DNA from: Herbaspirillum autotrophicum
GTDB lineage: Bacteria; Pseudomonadota; Gammaproteobacteria; Burkholderiales; Burkholderiaceae_D
Length of the DNA stretch: 64,000 nt
Assembly (NCBI RefSeq): GCF_001189915.1
Contig: NZ_LFLS01000001.1
Coordinates: forward strand, 186,001-250,000
Direction of reading: 5' to 3'
The notes under the pieces: generated by a model
Database searches by the model: none
What the model was told of the DNA's origin: nothing
The model's input: only the letters and a program-made list of their open reading frames with translations
Position numbers and translations under genes: made by a program
Shown here: positions 54,601-63,369 of the stretch, one piece after another
Numbering within the stretch: the stretch's first letter is position 1
How the letters are laid out: the number at the start of each line of letters is the position of its first letter

Positions 54601-54769
54601 GCACGGCAACCAGCGCACCGTTTTTTTCCGCGTCTATGGTGAGTTGACGATCTTGCCGGACCTCAAGCCAGGTCTGGACCACAATCATCGCAATCACAAA
54701 TGCCACGAAAAAAAACAGGATATGCAAGATGCTTGACGCGCGTCCGGTCGTCTTCAGTTCCATTCCCAT
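51602..54769 (-). CDS. membrane GGDEF-EAL c-di-GMP signalling protein with PAS and GAF domains
   Basis: The 1055-residue domain order is: transmembrane segment 14-32, a periplasmic Cache-like sensor to about 290, second segment 296-316, PAS 330-445, GAF 460-615, GGDEF 625-790 and EAL 805-1050. The cyclase signature GGDEF (703-707) is intact, and the phosphodiesterase motifs EALVRW (831-836) and DFGTGYSSL (953-961) are intact, so both activities are possible. No good ribosome binding site precedes the ATG at 54769 (an ATG at 54763 is also possible). It is a single-gene unit divergent from adhC. The ligand is unknown. Confidence 0.9.
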   Translation of the reverse strand: MGMELKTTGRASSILHILFFFVAFVIAMIVVQTWLEVRQDRQLTIDAEKNGALVAVRSIEEHAESLFFDVDRTLLHLGQAIQQAPPGLLDDETALYQLLSREKQKLRNIQTLRFVDITGVSRASSWRSGMREIELSDLRLHHADPDPTRPRFFVGPLNRSRYNQEWVLPVARNLYDSNLNLIGLVVADVQVSYFFDFYKRVTNLKAIVSLRTLDGALMIRSPFEESWLNRHLGKARSMEKIRNGPNEGTFEETSFLNGERLLFSYQKIPDTPLLVVYARAMEDVLMPWQRRTENRILLAAGMIGFILLATISFLFYFRRQRKLDNARAVSEYRYRKLYDEGSDPIVLIGPDMRYIDCNAAALRFFGVPDKERIIGKKVGLFSRQSSAKLQQPDIADLIEKALTGEPQQFEWVTVRRNKIIHTDVTINRTDLDEGYAIFAILRDISARKRAELLQAEQNRILHMIMSDQDLDDILREIIRFTDSQIPFSACSILLLSKQNTYFSSVLSHRLPERMTHGYLGMQIRRGNGASSEAILTRTPYVVGNITTDIAMRNVLHLIDLDQHPSCGAWPIIGKEGQILGCFSALLKEQGTPSQEYLHLASVAADLASVAIESRKADDRIRHLAHYDELTGLPNRFLCTQHIGNALAHAEHHDSMVAVLLLDLDRFKNINDTFGHETGEAVLREVAVRFRSCLRELDILARVGGDEFIVLIDDFQDPLQLGEIAQKLLGEARKSFEIDGQECQLSASIGIATYPGDGDNAQALIKNADIAMYRAKHQGKDDYRFYSDEVNTNTVERIALEAELRRALERRELVVHYQPKVNLSSGRIVGAEALVRWQHPVRGLLPPAEFITLAEEAGLIDQMGLVVLDNACADIATLNQHGLSFGRIAINLAGSQFNDNNLIADIQRVVQARETSPASLEFEITESMVMHNRDQAIAIMDGMRALGFTISIDDFGTGYSSLAYLKRFPVDNVKIDKSFINDVPNDANGCAIVQAIIAMAHALNLKVVTEGVETEEQLIALREFGSDEYQGYYFSKAVPFPQFMLMLQDQHAALPG

Positions 54770-55103
54770 GTAGGCTATATCGAATTGTGCTGCGTTGATC
54801 GTGATGTTGAATCACTCACAATCCCTGAAGCAGCGGTGTTGTCGTTGTTTGCACGCAGGCCAGGGACGCCGGATTTGACTGCGGCACCAACTTTGCTGGT
54901 CCGGCAACTCAATGTATGAACCATACCGCAAGCACGTGGGTTTGTCATCAGCGGCACTCGAGATGGGGCTGGCAAGGCTGCCGGAATTTGCTGACAATGC
55001 GATAATACGCCACCCGAAGTCTGCCGTGGCCCGTTGCGTTGGCCCACCTTCGCAGCAGCAGATGGCATGGCGCGTCATTTCTTATTACCGATCAGAGGAT
55101 TTC
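54770..55103. other. 334-base divergent region, no gene
   Basis: This is the gap between the divergent starts of the GGDEF-EAL gene and adhC. A short open frame runs from 54912 into adhC but lacks family resemblance, so I treat it as untranslated leader. A weak promoter-like pair (CTGCCG, 17 bases, GATAAT at 55001-55006) points toward adhC. No operator palindrome of the island type was found. Confidence 0.4.
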
Positions 55104-56210
55104 ATGAAAACCAAAGCAGCAGTCGCCTGGCAAGCCGGCAAGCCATTGACCATCGAAGAAGTCGAGCTGGGAGGCCCGCGGGCCGGTGAAGTGCTGGTGG
55201 AGATCAAGGCCACGGGGATTTGCCATACTGATTACTACACGCTGTCGGGCGCCGATCCGGAAGGGATCTTCCCGGCCATTCTCGGCCATGAAGGCGCTGG
55301 CGTGGTGGTCGAAGTCGGCCCCGGTGTCAAAAGTCTGAAAAAAGACGATCACGTGATCCCGCTGTATACCCCCGAATGTCGTGAATGCAAATTCTGCCTG
55401 TCGCAGAAAACCAATCTGTGCCAGTCGATCCGCAGCACGCAAGGGCGCGGCCTGATGCCGGACGCGACCAGCCGCTTTTCGATTGATGGCAAGCCCTTGT
55501 TTCACTATATGGGTACCTCGACTTTTTCGAACTACATTGTGGTGCCGGAAATTGCCCTGGCGAAAATCCGTGAAGATGCGCCGTTCGACAAGGTTTGCTA
55601 TATCGGCTGTGGCGTGACCACCGGCGTCGGCGCCGTGTTGTTTACGGCCAAGGTGGAAGCGGGCGCCAATGTGGTGGTGTTCGGTCTCGGCGGTATCGGT
55701 TTGAACGTGATCCAGGCCGCCCGCATGGTGGGTGCCGACAAGATTATCGGTGTTGATCTGAATCCCAAGCGGGAAGCGATGGCGCGCAAATTCGGCATGA
55801 CTCACTTCATCAACCCGGCGGAAGTCGGCAATGTGGTGGATGCCATCATCGGTCTGACCGATGGCGGCGCTGACTACAGTTTCGAATGCATCGGCAATAC
55901 CACCACCATGCGCCAGGCGCTGGAATGCTGTCACAAGGGCTGGGGCCAGTCGATCGTGATCGGTGTCGCGGCCGCTGGTCAGGAAATCAGCACCCGGCCA
56001 TTCCAGCTGGTGACCGGCCGGGTCTGGAAAGGCTCGGCGTTCGGTGGTGCCCGCGGCCGCACCGACGTGCCGAAGATTGTTGAATGGTACATGGAAGGCA
56101 AACTCAATATCGATGATCTGATTACCCACAAGTTGCCATTGGAGCGGATCAATGAGGGTTTCGATCTGATGAAGAGCGGTGAGTCGATCCGCTCGGTTGT
56201 CGAGTTCTGA
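55104..56210 (+). CDS. adhC: S-(hydroxymethyl)glutathione dehydrogenase / class III alcohol dehydrogenase
   Basis: This 368-residue Zn-dependent enzyme oxidises S-hydroxymethylglutathione (from formaldehyde and glutathione) to S-formylglutathione with NAD. The catalytic Zn ligands Cys40 and His62-Glu63 and the four structural-Zn Cys at 92, 95, 98 and 106 are present, followed by the Rossmann [15 protein letters not shown] precedes the ATG at 55104. The hydrolase for its product follows 7 bases later, so formaldehyde detoxification is complete here. Confidence 0.94.
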   Translation: MKTKAAVAWQAGKPLTIEEVELGGPRAGEVLVEIKATGICHTDYYTLSGADPEGIFPAILGHEGAGVVVEVGPGVKSLKKDDHVIPLYTPECRECKFCLSQKTNLCQSIRSTQGRGLMPDATSRFSIDGKPLFHYMGTSTFSNYIVVPEIALAKIREDAPFDKVCYIGCGVTTGVGAVLFTAKVEAGANVVVFGLGGIGLNVIQAARMVGADKIIGVDLNPKREAMARKFGMTHFINPAEVGNVVDAIIGLTDGGADYSFECIGNTTTMRQALECCHKGWGQSIVIGVAAAGQEISTRPFQLVTGRVWKGSAFGGARGRTDVPKIVEWYMEGKLNIDDLITHKLPLERINEGFDLMKSGESIRSVVEF

Positions 56211-56217
56211 GGCCGCT

Positions 56218-57060
56218 ATGGAACTGCTGAGTGAGCATGCCTGTTTTGGCGGAGTGCAAGGATATTACCGCCATGATTCGGCCGAGACCGGCCTGCCGAT
56301 GCGGTTCTCGGTGTTTCAGCCGCCGCAGGCCACGCAGGGGCCGGTACCGGTGCTGTTTTTTCTGGCCGGCCTGACCTGTACTGAAGAGACCTTCATGATC
56401 AAGGCCGGGGCGCAACGGCTGGCGGCGCAACTGGGCATCATGCTGGTGACGCCGGATACCAGCCCGCGCGATGCCGGTATCGAGGGTGAAAGCGCCAGTT
56501 GGGACTTCGGCGTCGGCGCCGGGTTTTATGTGGATGCCACGCAGGCGCCGTGGAGCAAGCATTACCGCATGTATTCGTATGTGGTACAGGAATTGCGGCA
56601 GACGATCATCGGCAATTTTCCGGCGCGTGCTGACCGGATCGGCATCTTCGGCCATTCGATGGGTGGTCATGGCGCGCTGACGCTGGCACTGCGCAATCCC
56701 GACATTTATCGTTCGGTCTCGGCATTTGCGCCGATTGCGGCACCGATGCAATGTCCGTGGGGGCAGAAGGCATTCGGCAATTATCTCGGGGCCGATCAGT
56801 CGGTCTGGGCCGCGCATGATGCCAGCGCCCTGATGCGCACGCAGCAAACACCATTTGCCGCCGGCATCCTGATTGATCAGGGGTTGAGCGACAAGTTTCT
56901 GGCGCAACAACTGTTGCCGCAGGAATTTGAAGCGGCCTGTGAGCAAGCCGGCCAGCCATTGACCTTGCGGCGTCATGCCGGTTACGACCACGGCTATTAC
57001 TTCATTTCCACCTTCATGGAAGACCATCTGCGTTTTCATCATCAGATCTTGTCTGCCTGA
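56218..57060 (+). CDS. fghA: S-formylglutathione hydrolase
   Basis: This 280-residue esterase-D-family hydrolase converts S-formylglutathione to formate and glutathione. It has FFLAGLTCTEE near residue 48, the nucleophile Ser147 in GHSMGGHGA, and the C-terminal GYDHGYYFI with the catalytic His. The length is typical. The ATG at 56218 directly follows the adhC stop region, with GAGG upstream; an upstream in-frame start would overlap adhC. It is co-transcribed with adhC. Confidence 0.94.
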   Translation: MELLSEHACFGGVQGYYRHDSAETGLPMRFSVFQPPQATQGPVPVLFFLAGLTCTEETFMIKAGAQRLAAQLGIMLVTPDTSPRDAGIEGESASWDFGVGAGFYVDATQAPWSKHYRMYSYVVQELRQTIIGNFPARADRIGIFGHSMGGHGALTLALRNPDIYRSVSAFAPIAAPMQCPWGQKAFGNYLGADQSVWAAHDASALMRTQQTPFAAGILIDQGLSDKFLAQQLLPQEFEAACEQAGQPLTLRRHAGYDHGYYFISTFMEDHLRFHHQILSA

Positions 57061-57103
57061 ATCGGTCGCTGATCGCCGTTGTTGGGTTGAAATTCAGTGA
57101 TAA

Positions 57104-57140
57104 AAAAAGCGCCCGAACCAACTCGGTTCGGGCGCTTTTG
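57104..57140. terminator. bidirectional Rho-independent terminator
   Basis: AAAAGCGCCCGAACC and GGTTCGGGCGCTTTT pair around a 5-base loop, flanked by A and T runs. It separates fghA from the convergent emrB. Confidence 0.88.
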
Positions 57141-57156
57141 CGTGGGGCAGGCAAGA

Positions 57157-58722
57157 TCAGTGTGCTGCGGCAGCCGCCTCGGCACTGGCGGCGCTGCTCT
57201 TGACCGGTTTGATGATCCAGATCAACGGGATGATGGCAATGAAGATCAGTGCCGAGACCCAGAAAATATCATTGATACCCAGCATGGCCGCCTGTGCATT
57301 CACAGTGCGCTCGATCAGGCCGAGCGTCTGCTCCTGATTCAGACCCAGCGCCTGACTGGTGCCGCGCACCATGTCCTGCAGCCAGGGGCTGTAGGGCGTG
57401 GCGTGTTCCGTCAATTGTGCATGATGGACGATGGTGCGGTTGTTCCAGGATGTGGTGGCAATCGAGGTACCGATGGCACCGCAAAATACCCGCACGAAAC
57501 TGGACAAGCCGGCAGCCGCAGGAATCTTGTCCGGCGGCAATCCCGACAGCAGCAGTACCGTCAGCGGCACAAAGAACATGGCAGTCGGAATCCCTTGCAG
57601 CAGGGTTGGCAAGATGACGGTCCACTGATCGACTTCAAGGTTGTAGCGCGAGCGCAGCCAGAACACCAGTGCGAAGCCGAAGAACGAGGCAGTGGCCACT
57701 TTTCTGGCATCCACCAGCGGCAGGAAGCGGCCGATCAGCGGCATCAGGATCACCGCAAAAATGCCGATCGGTGCAGTCGACAGGCCGGAGTCGATGGAGC
57801 GGTAACCGAGATACTGTTGCAGCCACTGCGGCAGCAGCACCAGATTGCCGAAGAACACGCCGTAACCAATTGAAATCGCAATCGTGCCGCCAAAGAAATT
57901 GCGTCTGCCAAACAGGCGCAAATCGACCACCGGGTGATCGTTGTTCAATTCCCAGATCACGAAGTAGGCAAAACTGACGGCGGCAATCACGGCCAGTGTC
58001 ATGATCACCGGCGAGGCGAACCAATCCAGATCCTTGCCCTTGTCGAGCATGATCTGGAATGCGGCTACCCAGACCACCAGCAAGGCCAGGCCGATGCCGT
58101 CAATCGGTAATTTCTTGATCGGTGTTTCGCGGGTCCGGTAAAGCGCCATCGTCACGCCGGCGGCCAGCAGGCCGACTGGAATGTTGATGTAGAAAATCCA
58201 CGGCCATTTGTAGCTGTCGGTAATCCAGCCCCCGAGCGCCGGGCCGGCCACCGGCGCCACCACGGCGGTCATGCCCCATAGCGCAAGGGCAAACGTGGCT
58301 TTCGATTTGGGGTAGGCCCCCAGCAACAGCGATTGCGACAACGGCACCATCGGGCCGGCGACCAGCCCCTGCATGACACGCGCCGCCAGCAGGATCGGCA
58401 AGGTAGGCGCCAGCCCGCACAGCCAGGAGGCCAGCACGAACAGCAAGATCGAGCTGACGAACAGTTTGACCTGGCCGATGCGCTGCGTCAGCCAGCCGGT
58501 GAGCGGAATCGAAATCGCATTGGCGGCGGCGAACGAGGTAATGACCCAGGTTCCTTCATCAATGGAGACGCCGAGATTGCCTGAAATGGTAGGGATCGCC
58601 ACGTTCGCAATCGATGAATCGAGTACGTTCATGAACACTGCCAGCGACACCGATAAGGTGCCGAGTACCAGCGCACCGCCCTTGAGCGGTGGCGGTGGCG
58701 TATAAGCGGGGCTGCTCGCCAT
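57157..58722 (-). CDS. emrB: DHA2-family multidrug efflux permease, EmrB type
   Basis: This 521-residue protein has 14 predicted membrane segments: FMNVLDSSIANVAIPTI in segment 1, the GWLTQRIGQ loop, and the proline/glycine-rich PVAGPALGGWI antiporter motif. It is a drug:H+ antiporter that works with a periplasmic adaptor and an outer-membrane channel, encoded immediately upstream in the same transcript (emrA starts at 59960 and the channel gene at 61504). The C-terminus is Ala-rich. Confidence 0.92.
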   Translation of the reverse strand: MASSPAYTPPPPLKGGALVLGTLSVSLAVFMNVLDSSIANVAIPTISGNLGVSIDEGTWVITSFAAANAISIPLTGWLTQRIGQVKLFVSSILLFVLASWLCGLAPTLPILLAARVMQGLVAGPMVPLSQSLLLGAYPKSKATFALALWGMTAVVAPVAGPALGGWITDSYKWPWIFYINIPVGLLAAGVTMALYRTRETPIKKLPIDGIGLALLVVWVAAFQIMLDKGKDLDWFASPVIMTLAVIAAVSFAYFVIWELNNDHPVVDLRLFGRRNFFGGTIAISIGYGVFFGNLVLLPQWLQQYLGYRSIDSGLSTAPIGIFAVILMPLIGRFLPLVDARKVATASFFGFALVFWLRSRYNLEVDQWTVILPTLLQGIPTAMFFVPLTVLLLSGLPPDKIPAAAGLSSFVRVFCGAIGTSIATTSWNNRTIVHHAQLTEHATPYSPWLQDMVRGTSQALGLNQEQTLGLIERTVNAQAAMLGINDIFWVSALIFIAIIPLIWIIKPVKSSAASAEAAAAAH

Positions 58723-58739
58723 GGTTGATTCGCTTCCGG

Positions 58740-59960
58740 TCAGGTGTGCGGTACCACGATGGTGGCCTTTTTCTTCGGCGGCTGGATGCCGGCGGCATTG
58801 TCGGCGATGATGCGCTCGACGATGTCGTCAGCCTGCTTGCTCAGGTCGCTGTAGACGCTGGTCTGATAGTTGGTGACATTGGCTGTTTCCAGCGGTTTGC
58901 CGTCGCCGCGGATATTCACCGTGGCGGTAGTCGACAGACCGATGCGCAATGGATGGGCCTGGACTTCTTGCGGATCAAGCGCGATCCGCACCGGTACTCG
59001 TTGCACCACCTTGATCCAGTTGCCGGTCGCATTTTGCGCCGGCAGCAATGAGAAGGCACCGCCGGTACCGGCCGAGAAGCCGACTACCGTGCCGCGATAT
59101 TTGACACCGGAACCGTAGACATCGGCAACCACTTCAACCGGTTGGCCTACGCGCAGATGTTGCAGTTGGCTTTCCTTGAAGTTGGCATCGATCCAGATTT
59201 GTTCCAGCGGCACGATGGCCATCAGCGGACTGCCGGCAGCAATGCGTTGCCCCAGTTGCACCGAACGCTTGGAAACGAAACCGGAGACTGGTGCCACGAT
59301 GTTGACGCGGGCGTAGTTGAGGTAAGCGTTGCGTACCTGTGCCGAGGCTTGCAAGACGTTGGGATGTTCCGTCACATTGGTGTGGTCGGTCAAGGCGCGG
59401 TTGGCGGCGAGGCCTGCGCGGGCCTGATCCACTGCCGCTTCGGCACTCTTGAGGGCTTCCTTGGCGTGCGCCAGATCTTCCGCCGATACGGCACCGGAAG
59501 CAATGCCGGCCTGGCGGCGCTGGACGTCGTCACGGGCGCGCACCAGATTGGCTTCGCCGGCCGCTACCGACGCTGCCAGCGTGTCATTGTTGAGGAATAC
59601 CTGACGGGTCTGGCGGACCGATTGTGCCAGTGCCGCTTCGGCCTGGGCCAGCGCAACCTTGGCATCGGAAGCATCGAGCGTCACCAGTTGCTGGCCAGCC
59701 TTGACCACCTGAGTATCGTCAGCCTTGATGGAGGTGACGGTGCCACTGACTTGCGCGGAAATCTGGACCACATTGCCGCCGACATAGGCATCGTCGGTTT
59801 CTTCGTAATACCGGGCATACAAAAACCAGTACAGACTGAAGACGATCGCGACCAGAATCAGCGCGAACGTCAGCAACAGCAACTGGCGCTTTCTTTTGCC
59901 ATTACCGTTACCGTTTTCTTTGGTGCCGGCCACAGCGGCTTGGGGTTGGGTTTCGCTCAT
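58740..59960 (-). CDS. emrA: EmrA-type membrane fusion (adaptor) protein
   Basis: This 406-residue adaptor has a cytosolic N-terminus, one membrane segment at about 28-48, a lipoyl/biotinyl half-motif (VVQISAQVSGTVTSI) near 64, a long alpha-helical hairpin at about 105-210 and a beta-barrel domain. It links EmrB to the outer-membrane factor. GGAG lies just before the ATG (the reverse complement of the sequence after 59960). It is separated from emrB by 17 bases. Confidence 0.92.
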   Translation of the reverse strand: MSETQPQAAVAGTKENGNGNGKRKRQLLLLTFALILVAIVFSLYWFLYARYYEETDDAYVGGNVVQISAQVSGTVTSIKADDTQVVKAGQQLVTLDASDAKVALAQAEAALAQSVRQTRQVFLNNDTLAASVAAGEANLVRARDDVQRRQAGIASGAVSAEDLAHAKEALKSAEAAVDQARAGLAANRALTDHTNVTEHPNVLQASAQVRNAYLNYARVNIVAPVSGFVSKRSVQLGQRIAAGSPLMAIVPLEQIWIDANFKESQLQHLRVGQPVEVVADVYGSGVKYRGTVVGFSAGTGGAFSLLPAQNATGNWIKVVQRVPVRIALDPQEVQAHPLRIGLSTTATVNIRGDGKPLETANVTNYQTSVYSDLSKQADDIVERIIADNAAGIQPPKKKATIVVPHT

Positions 59961-60010
59961 GAATTACTCCGTGTATTTCTTATCTGTGTTGGTATGGATA
60001 GCGATGCAAA

Positions 60011-61504
60011 TCAAGGACGCGCAGTGGTCGCTGCGGCAGGTTCCGTCACTGCCAGTCCTGCGTCCTGAGCGTTGAAACCGCCACCCAGTGATTTGAACAG
60101 AGCGATTTGCTGATTGCGCCGGTTGGCTTCGATATTGATCAGGGTTTGTTGCTGTGCCAGCAGGGCGGTTTCGGCATTGAGCACCACCAGTTGCGAGGCC
60201 AGTCCGATGCGATAACGTTCCTTGGCCAGATCGTAAGCACGCGTGCTTGAATTCAATGCCTCGCGCCGGATCGGCAACTGCTGATCGATAAAGCGGATGG
60301 CCGTGATCTGGCGCGCGACATCGCCGTAGGCATCGTTGAGCGTCTGGTTGTATGAACCGACCGCCAGATCGTAGGACGCGTATTCGCCCTTCAGATTGGC
60401 GCGCAGTGCTCCGCCTTCAAAGATCGGCAGGCTGATCGCGGGGCCGAAGGCGATGCTCTTGCTGGCGGCAGTAAACGGATTGGCATTCATCAAGGTGTCG
60501 AAGCCGACACTGGCCGAGATATTGATGTCGGGATAAAAACGCGCTTTGGCGACATCGATGCCACGGGTAGCCGCTTCCACCTTCCAGCGAGCTGCCACGA
60601 TATCCGGACGGCGACCCAGCAGATTGAGCGGCAGATTCTGCGGCAAGGCCGGGGTGGCAATCGCATGCATTTGCGGTTCGGTGATTTGCAGGCCGCGATC
60701 CGGTCCCTTGCCGATCAGCGCGCCAAGCTGTTGCTTGGTCAGGATGATCTGGCCTTCGCTCTGCACCAGTTGCGCCCGGGCATCGGCGCTGCTGCCGCGC
60801 GATTGATTGCGTTCGATCTGCGTGTCGAGACCGGTCTTGACCCGATCCGCAGTGATGTTTTGCAGCAATTCGCGCTGGGCTACGGTACGTTTCAACACTG
60901 CGTGCAATGCATATTCCGTCGCCAGTTGGCTGTAGGTCGAGGCAATCGAACTCGCCAGCACCAGGCGGGTTTCCTGTGCCGTGGCTTCGGCCGCTTTGCG
61001 ATTGGATACTGCTTGTTCCAGTGCAGCGTGATTCTTGCCCCACACATCAAGTTCATAGCCGAGGCTCAGGAAAGCTCGCTTTTCGTTATACCAGCTGCCG
61101 CCATAGGGGGGCGGATAAATCGTGGTTTCGGAAAACAGATTGCGCGTGACGTCGGCCTCGGCAGTAATGCTGGGCAATAACGGCGCGCCTTTGCTTTCCG
61201 CCAGTGCAGATGCCGCAGCGATGCGCGCCTGCGCTTGTTGCAGGCTGGGGCTGGCGGCCATGGCTTCATCGATCAGGGTGCTCAATTGGGCATCGCCGAA
61301 TTGTTTGACCCAATCAGTGGACGGCCATGCGCCTTGTCCGGCCGGCAAGCTGCGATCAGTGGCAAAGCTGTCCGGTTGCGCCAGTTGGCGGTCGCTGCCG
61401 ATGCCGGCAAAGCTGGCGCAACCGGCCAGGCCCAGCATGGCAATACTCAAGGTACAAATAGCAATCGCCCGCAGACGTGGTGCGGGCGATGAGGCGGATG
61501 TCAT
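60011..61504 (-). CDS. outer-membrane efflux lipoprotein, NodT/OprM family
   Basis: This 497-residue outer-membrane factor starts with a lipoprotein signal (LGLAGC, acylated Cys29) and carries two OEP repeats with coiled-coil hairpins (LQQARIA-like LQQAQARIAAA near 100 and AYDLAKERYRIGLAS near 435). GGAGAATCCC precedes the ATG at 61504; the frame to 61594 is longer but passes through that ribosome binding site. It is the first gene of the efflux operon and divergent from tetR. It completes a tripartite drug pump. Confidence 0.9.
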   Translation of the reverse strand: MTSASSPAPRLRAIAICTLSIAMLGLAGCASFAGIGSDRQLAQPDSFATDRSLPAGQGAWPSTDWVKQFGDAQLSTLIDEAMAASPSLQQAQARIAAASALAESKGAPLLPSITAEADVTRNLFSETTIYPPPYGGSWYNEKRAFLSLGYELDVWGKNHAALEQAVSNRKAAEATAQETRLVLASSIASTYSQLATEYALHAVLKRTVAQRELLQNITADRVKTGLDTQIERNQSRGSSADARAQLVQSEGQIILTKQQLGALIGKGPDRGLQITEPQMHAIATPALPQNLPLNLLGRRPDIVAARWKVEAATRGIDVAKARFYPDINISASVGFDTLMNANPFTAASKSIAFGPAISLPIFEGGALRANLKGEYASYDLAVGSYNQTLNDAYGDVARQITAIRFIDQQLPIRREALNSSTRAYDLAKERYRIGLASQLVVLNAETALLAQQQTLINIEANRRNQQIALFKSLGGGFNAQDAGLAVTEPAAATTARP

Positions 61505-61671
61505 GGGATTCTCCAAAGTACGCATTTTCATTTTATGTGTGGCAGTGCATAACGATTTTGCATCGCGGCAATTCACTTTGATACTGACGAGCAAAAACTC
61601 ATTTTTGTATTATACTCGGCTACACGAACATTAGCTCACGTTACTAACTCGCATTTTTACTGGACCAGAAA

Positions 61672-62289
61672 ATGAAGCTGCAACCACGAAAAGAGCCGCG
61701 CCAGGCACGCTCGAAAGCGATGGTAGATACGATTCTCGATGCCATTGCCCGGGTGCTCGTCGAGCGCGGCTACGCCAAGACCAATACCAATCTGGTAGCG
61801 GAGGCCGCCGGCATCAGCGTCGGCTCGCTTTACCAATATTTCCCGAACAAGGACGCCCTGATTTTTGCGCTGCGGGAGCGCCACGTCACCCACATGCTCA
61901 GCCTGTTTGAAGAAGTCGTGACAAAGATGAACGGCGAGGGCAGTCTGGTGGGTGATTTCGAGGCCCTGATCGACGCGCTGGTGCAGGCGCATTTGCTGGA
62001 GCCGGAATTGAACCGGATTCTGGAAGAAGAATTTCCTGCATTCAATCTGCCGGTATCGAGCAATCTTCGCCTGCGGTTTTTTGAAGCGATCAAAAGTGTC
62101 TTGAGCAAACATCGCAGCAGCCTGACAACACCTGATATCGATGTTGCCGCCTTTGTCGTGCAACGCATGCTCAAGGCGCTGATCAACGCGGTGGTATTGA
62201 CCGGTCCGACCGGCGTCAATGCCGGCAGCGTGCGTTCGGAAATCATGCCGGCGGTAGTTGGATATTTAACCGCGGAGCGCAAGCACTGA
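61672..62289 (+). CDS. TetR/AcrR family regulator of the efflux operon
   Basis: This 205-residue regulator has an N-terminal TetR helix-turn-helix (AEAAGISVGSLYQYFPNKD at about residues 44-62) and a C-terminal ligand-binding domain. It is divergent from the outer-membrane factor gene. In the 167-base gap, a TATAAT-like -10 occurs on the minus strand at about 61610-61615, and the repeats ACTCATTTTTG and ACTCGCATTTTTA flank it. It most likely represses the pump genes until a drug or toxic solute binds. Confidence 0.88.
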   Translation: MKLQPRKEPRQARSKAMVDTILDAIARVLVERGYAKTNTNLVAEAAGISVGSLYQYFPNKDALIFALRERHVTHMLSLFEEVVTKMNGEGSLVGDFEALIDALVQAHLLEPELNRILEEEFPAFNLPVSSNLRLRFFEAIKSVLSKHRSSLTTPDIDVAAFVVQRMLKALINAVVLTGPTGVNAGSVRSEIMPAVVGYLTAERKH

Positions 62290-62484
62290 TTGCGCATTCC
62301 CGCGCCAACAGATGCCGTCGTCGCGATAAAGTGCGGCTTCCTGCCGGGAATGCGCCAGCCCCGCTTACTGTCATCACTGCAGCATTGAAATATTTGCAGC
62401 CATTTGGAATAAACTGATCTATCGGTACGTATACCGGTCATGGGCAGGCATATCGCGGAGCCCGGGACAAGAAAGGAATTTCAA

Positions 62485-62850
62485 ATGAGACTGTTTCCTT
62501 ATTCGCTGATCGCATTGAGTCTGGTGGCATCGGCTGCTTTCGCTCAAGACATGGCCGTCAAGAAGGTGGATGGCATGCTGGTCAGCGCCAGCGGCATGAC
62601 GGTGTATACCTTCGATAAAGATGTGGCAGGCAGTGGCAAAAGTACATGTAACGGCGGGTGTGCCAGCAACTGGCCGCCGGTAGTGCCTCAAGGTACGCCG
62701 ACCGCGCCATTTTCCACTATCACCCGCGACGATGGTTCGCCGCAGCTGGCATTCAATGGCAAGCCGTTGTATCTGTTTGCTTCGGATAAGAAGCCGGGTG
62801 ATCGCCAGGGTGATAATTTCAAGGACATCTGGCACGTCGTAAAAAACTGA
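62485..62850 (+). CDS. secreted COG4315-type repeat protein
   Basis: This is a 121-residue precursor with a signal peptide ending SAAFA (about residue 20). The mature part is of the 'secreted repeat of unknown function' type, with two Yx[FWY]xxD-like repeats (VYTFDKD near 40 and LYLFASD near 92) and two Cys (CNGGC at 55-59) that may form a disulfide. AAAGGA precedes the ATG at 62485. The molecular function of the family is unknown. It lies 12 bases before the ECF sigma gene, so it may be a member or target of that regulatory unit. Confidence 0.82.
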   Translation: MRLFPYSLIALSLVASAAFAQDMAVKKVDGMLVSASGMTVYTFDKDVAGSGKSTCNGGCASNWPPVVPQGTPTAPFSTITRDDGSPQLAFNGKPLYLFASDKKPGDRQGDNFKDIWHVVKN

Positions 62851-62862
62851 GTTTGTCCGCGC

Positions 62863-63369
62863 ATGTCTGACGAACAAGAGTTGCTGGCCGCCCTCCCGCG
62901 CCTGCGCCGCTATGCGCGGGCGCTGGTGGACGACCGCGCCGGTGCTGACGATCTGGTGCAAGACACCATGGAGCGCGCCTGGCGCAAGCTGTCCGGCTGG
63001 CGCAAGGATAGTGACATACGTCCGTGGCTGTTGAGCATCATGCATAACCTGCATGTGGATCAGCGGCGCAAACCGGCGATTCCGACGGTCACGATGGAGG
63101 ATGATGATCTGGCAGCGATACCGGCAGCGGCTTTATATACGGAACGCCTGATCGGTCACGACCTTGAATCGGCCCTGCAACTGCTGGCAGTGGAGCAGCG
63201 TGAAATTCTGTTGCTGGTGGTACTGGAAGAAATGACATACGAAGAAGTGGCCGCCACGCTCAATATTCCGATGGGAACTGTCATGTCGCGCCTGTCACGT
63301 GCGCGGGAGCGCCTGCGCGCCTTGGTGGAAGGGCGTCCGGCGCCATCGACGCTGAAGGTGGTCAAATGA
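62863..63369 (+). CDS. ECF-type RNA polymerase sigma factor
   Basis: This 168-residue protein has sigma region 2 (DDRAGADDLVQDTMERAWRK near 26-45) and a region 4 helix-turn-helix (YEEVAATLNIPMGTVMSRLSRAR near 125-147), with a short linker. Typical ECF factors are 160-200 residues. Its stop overlaps the next start by four bases (ATGA), which couples it to the anti-sigma gene. No clear ribosome binding site precedes the ATG at 62863. The stimulus is unknown. Confidence 0.9.
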   Translation: MSDEQELLAALPRLRRYARALVDDRAGADDLVQDTMERAWRKLSGWRKDSDIRPWLLSIMHNLHVDQRRKPAIPTVTMEDDDLAAIPAAALYTERLIGHDLESALQLLAVEQREILLLVVLEEMTYEEVAATLNIPMGTVMSRLSRARERLRALVEGRPAPSTLKVVK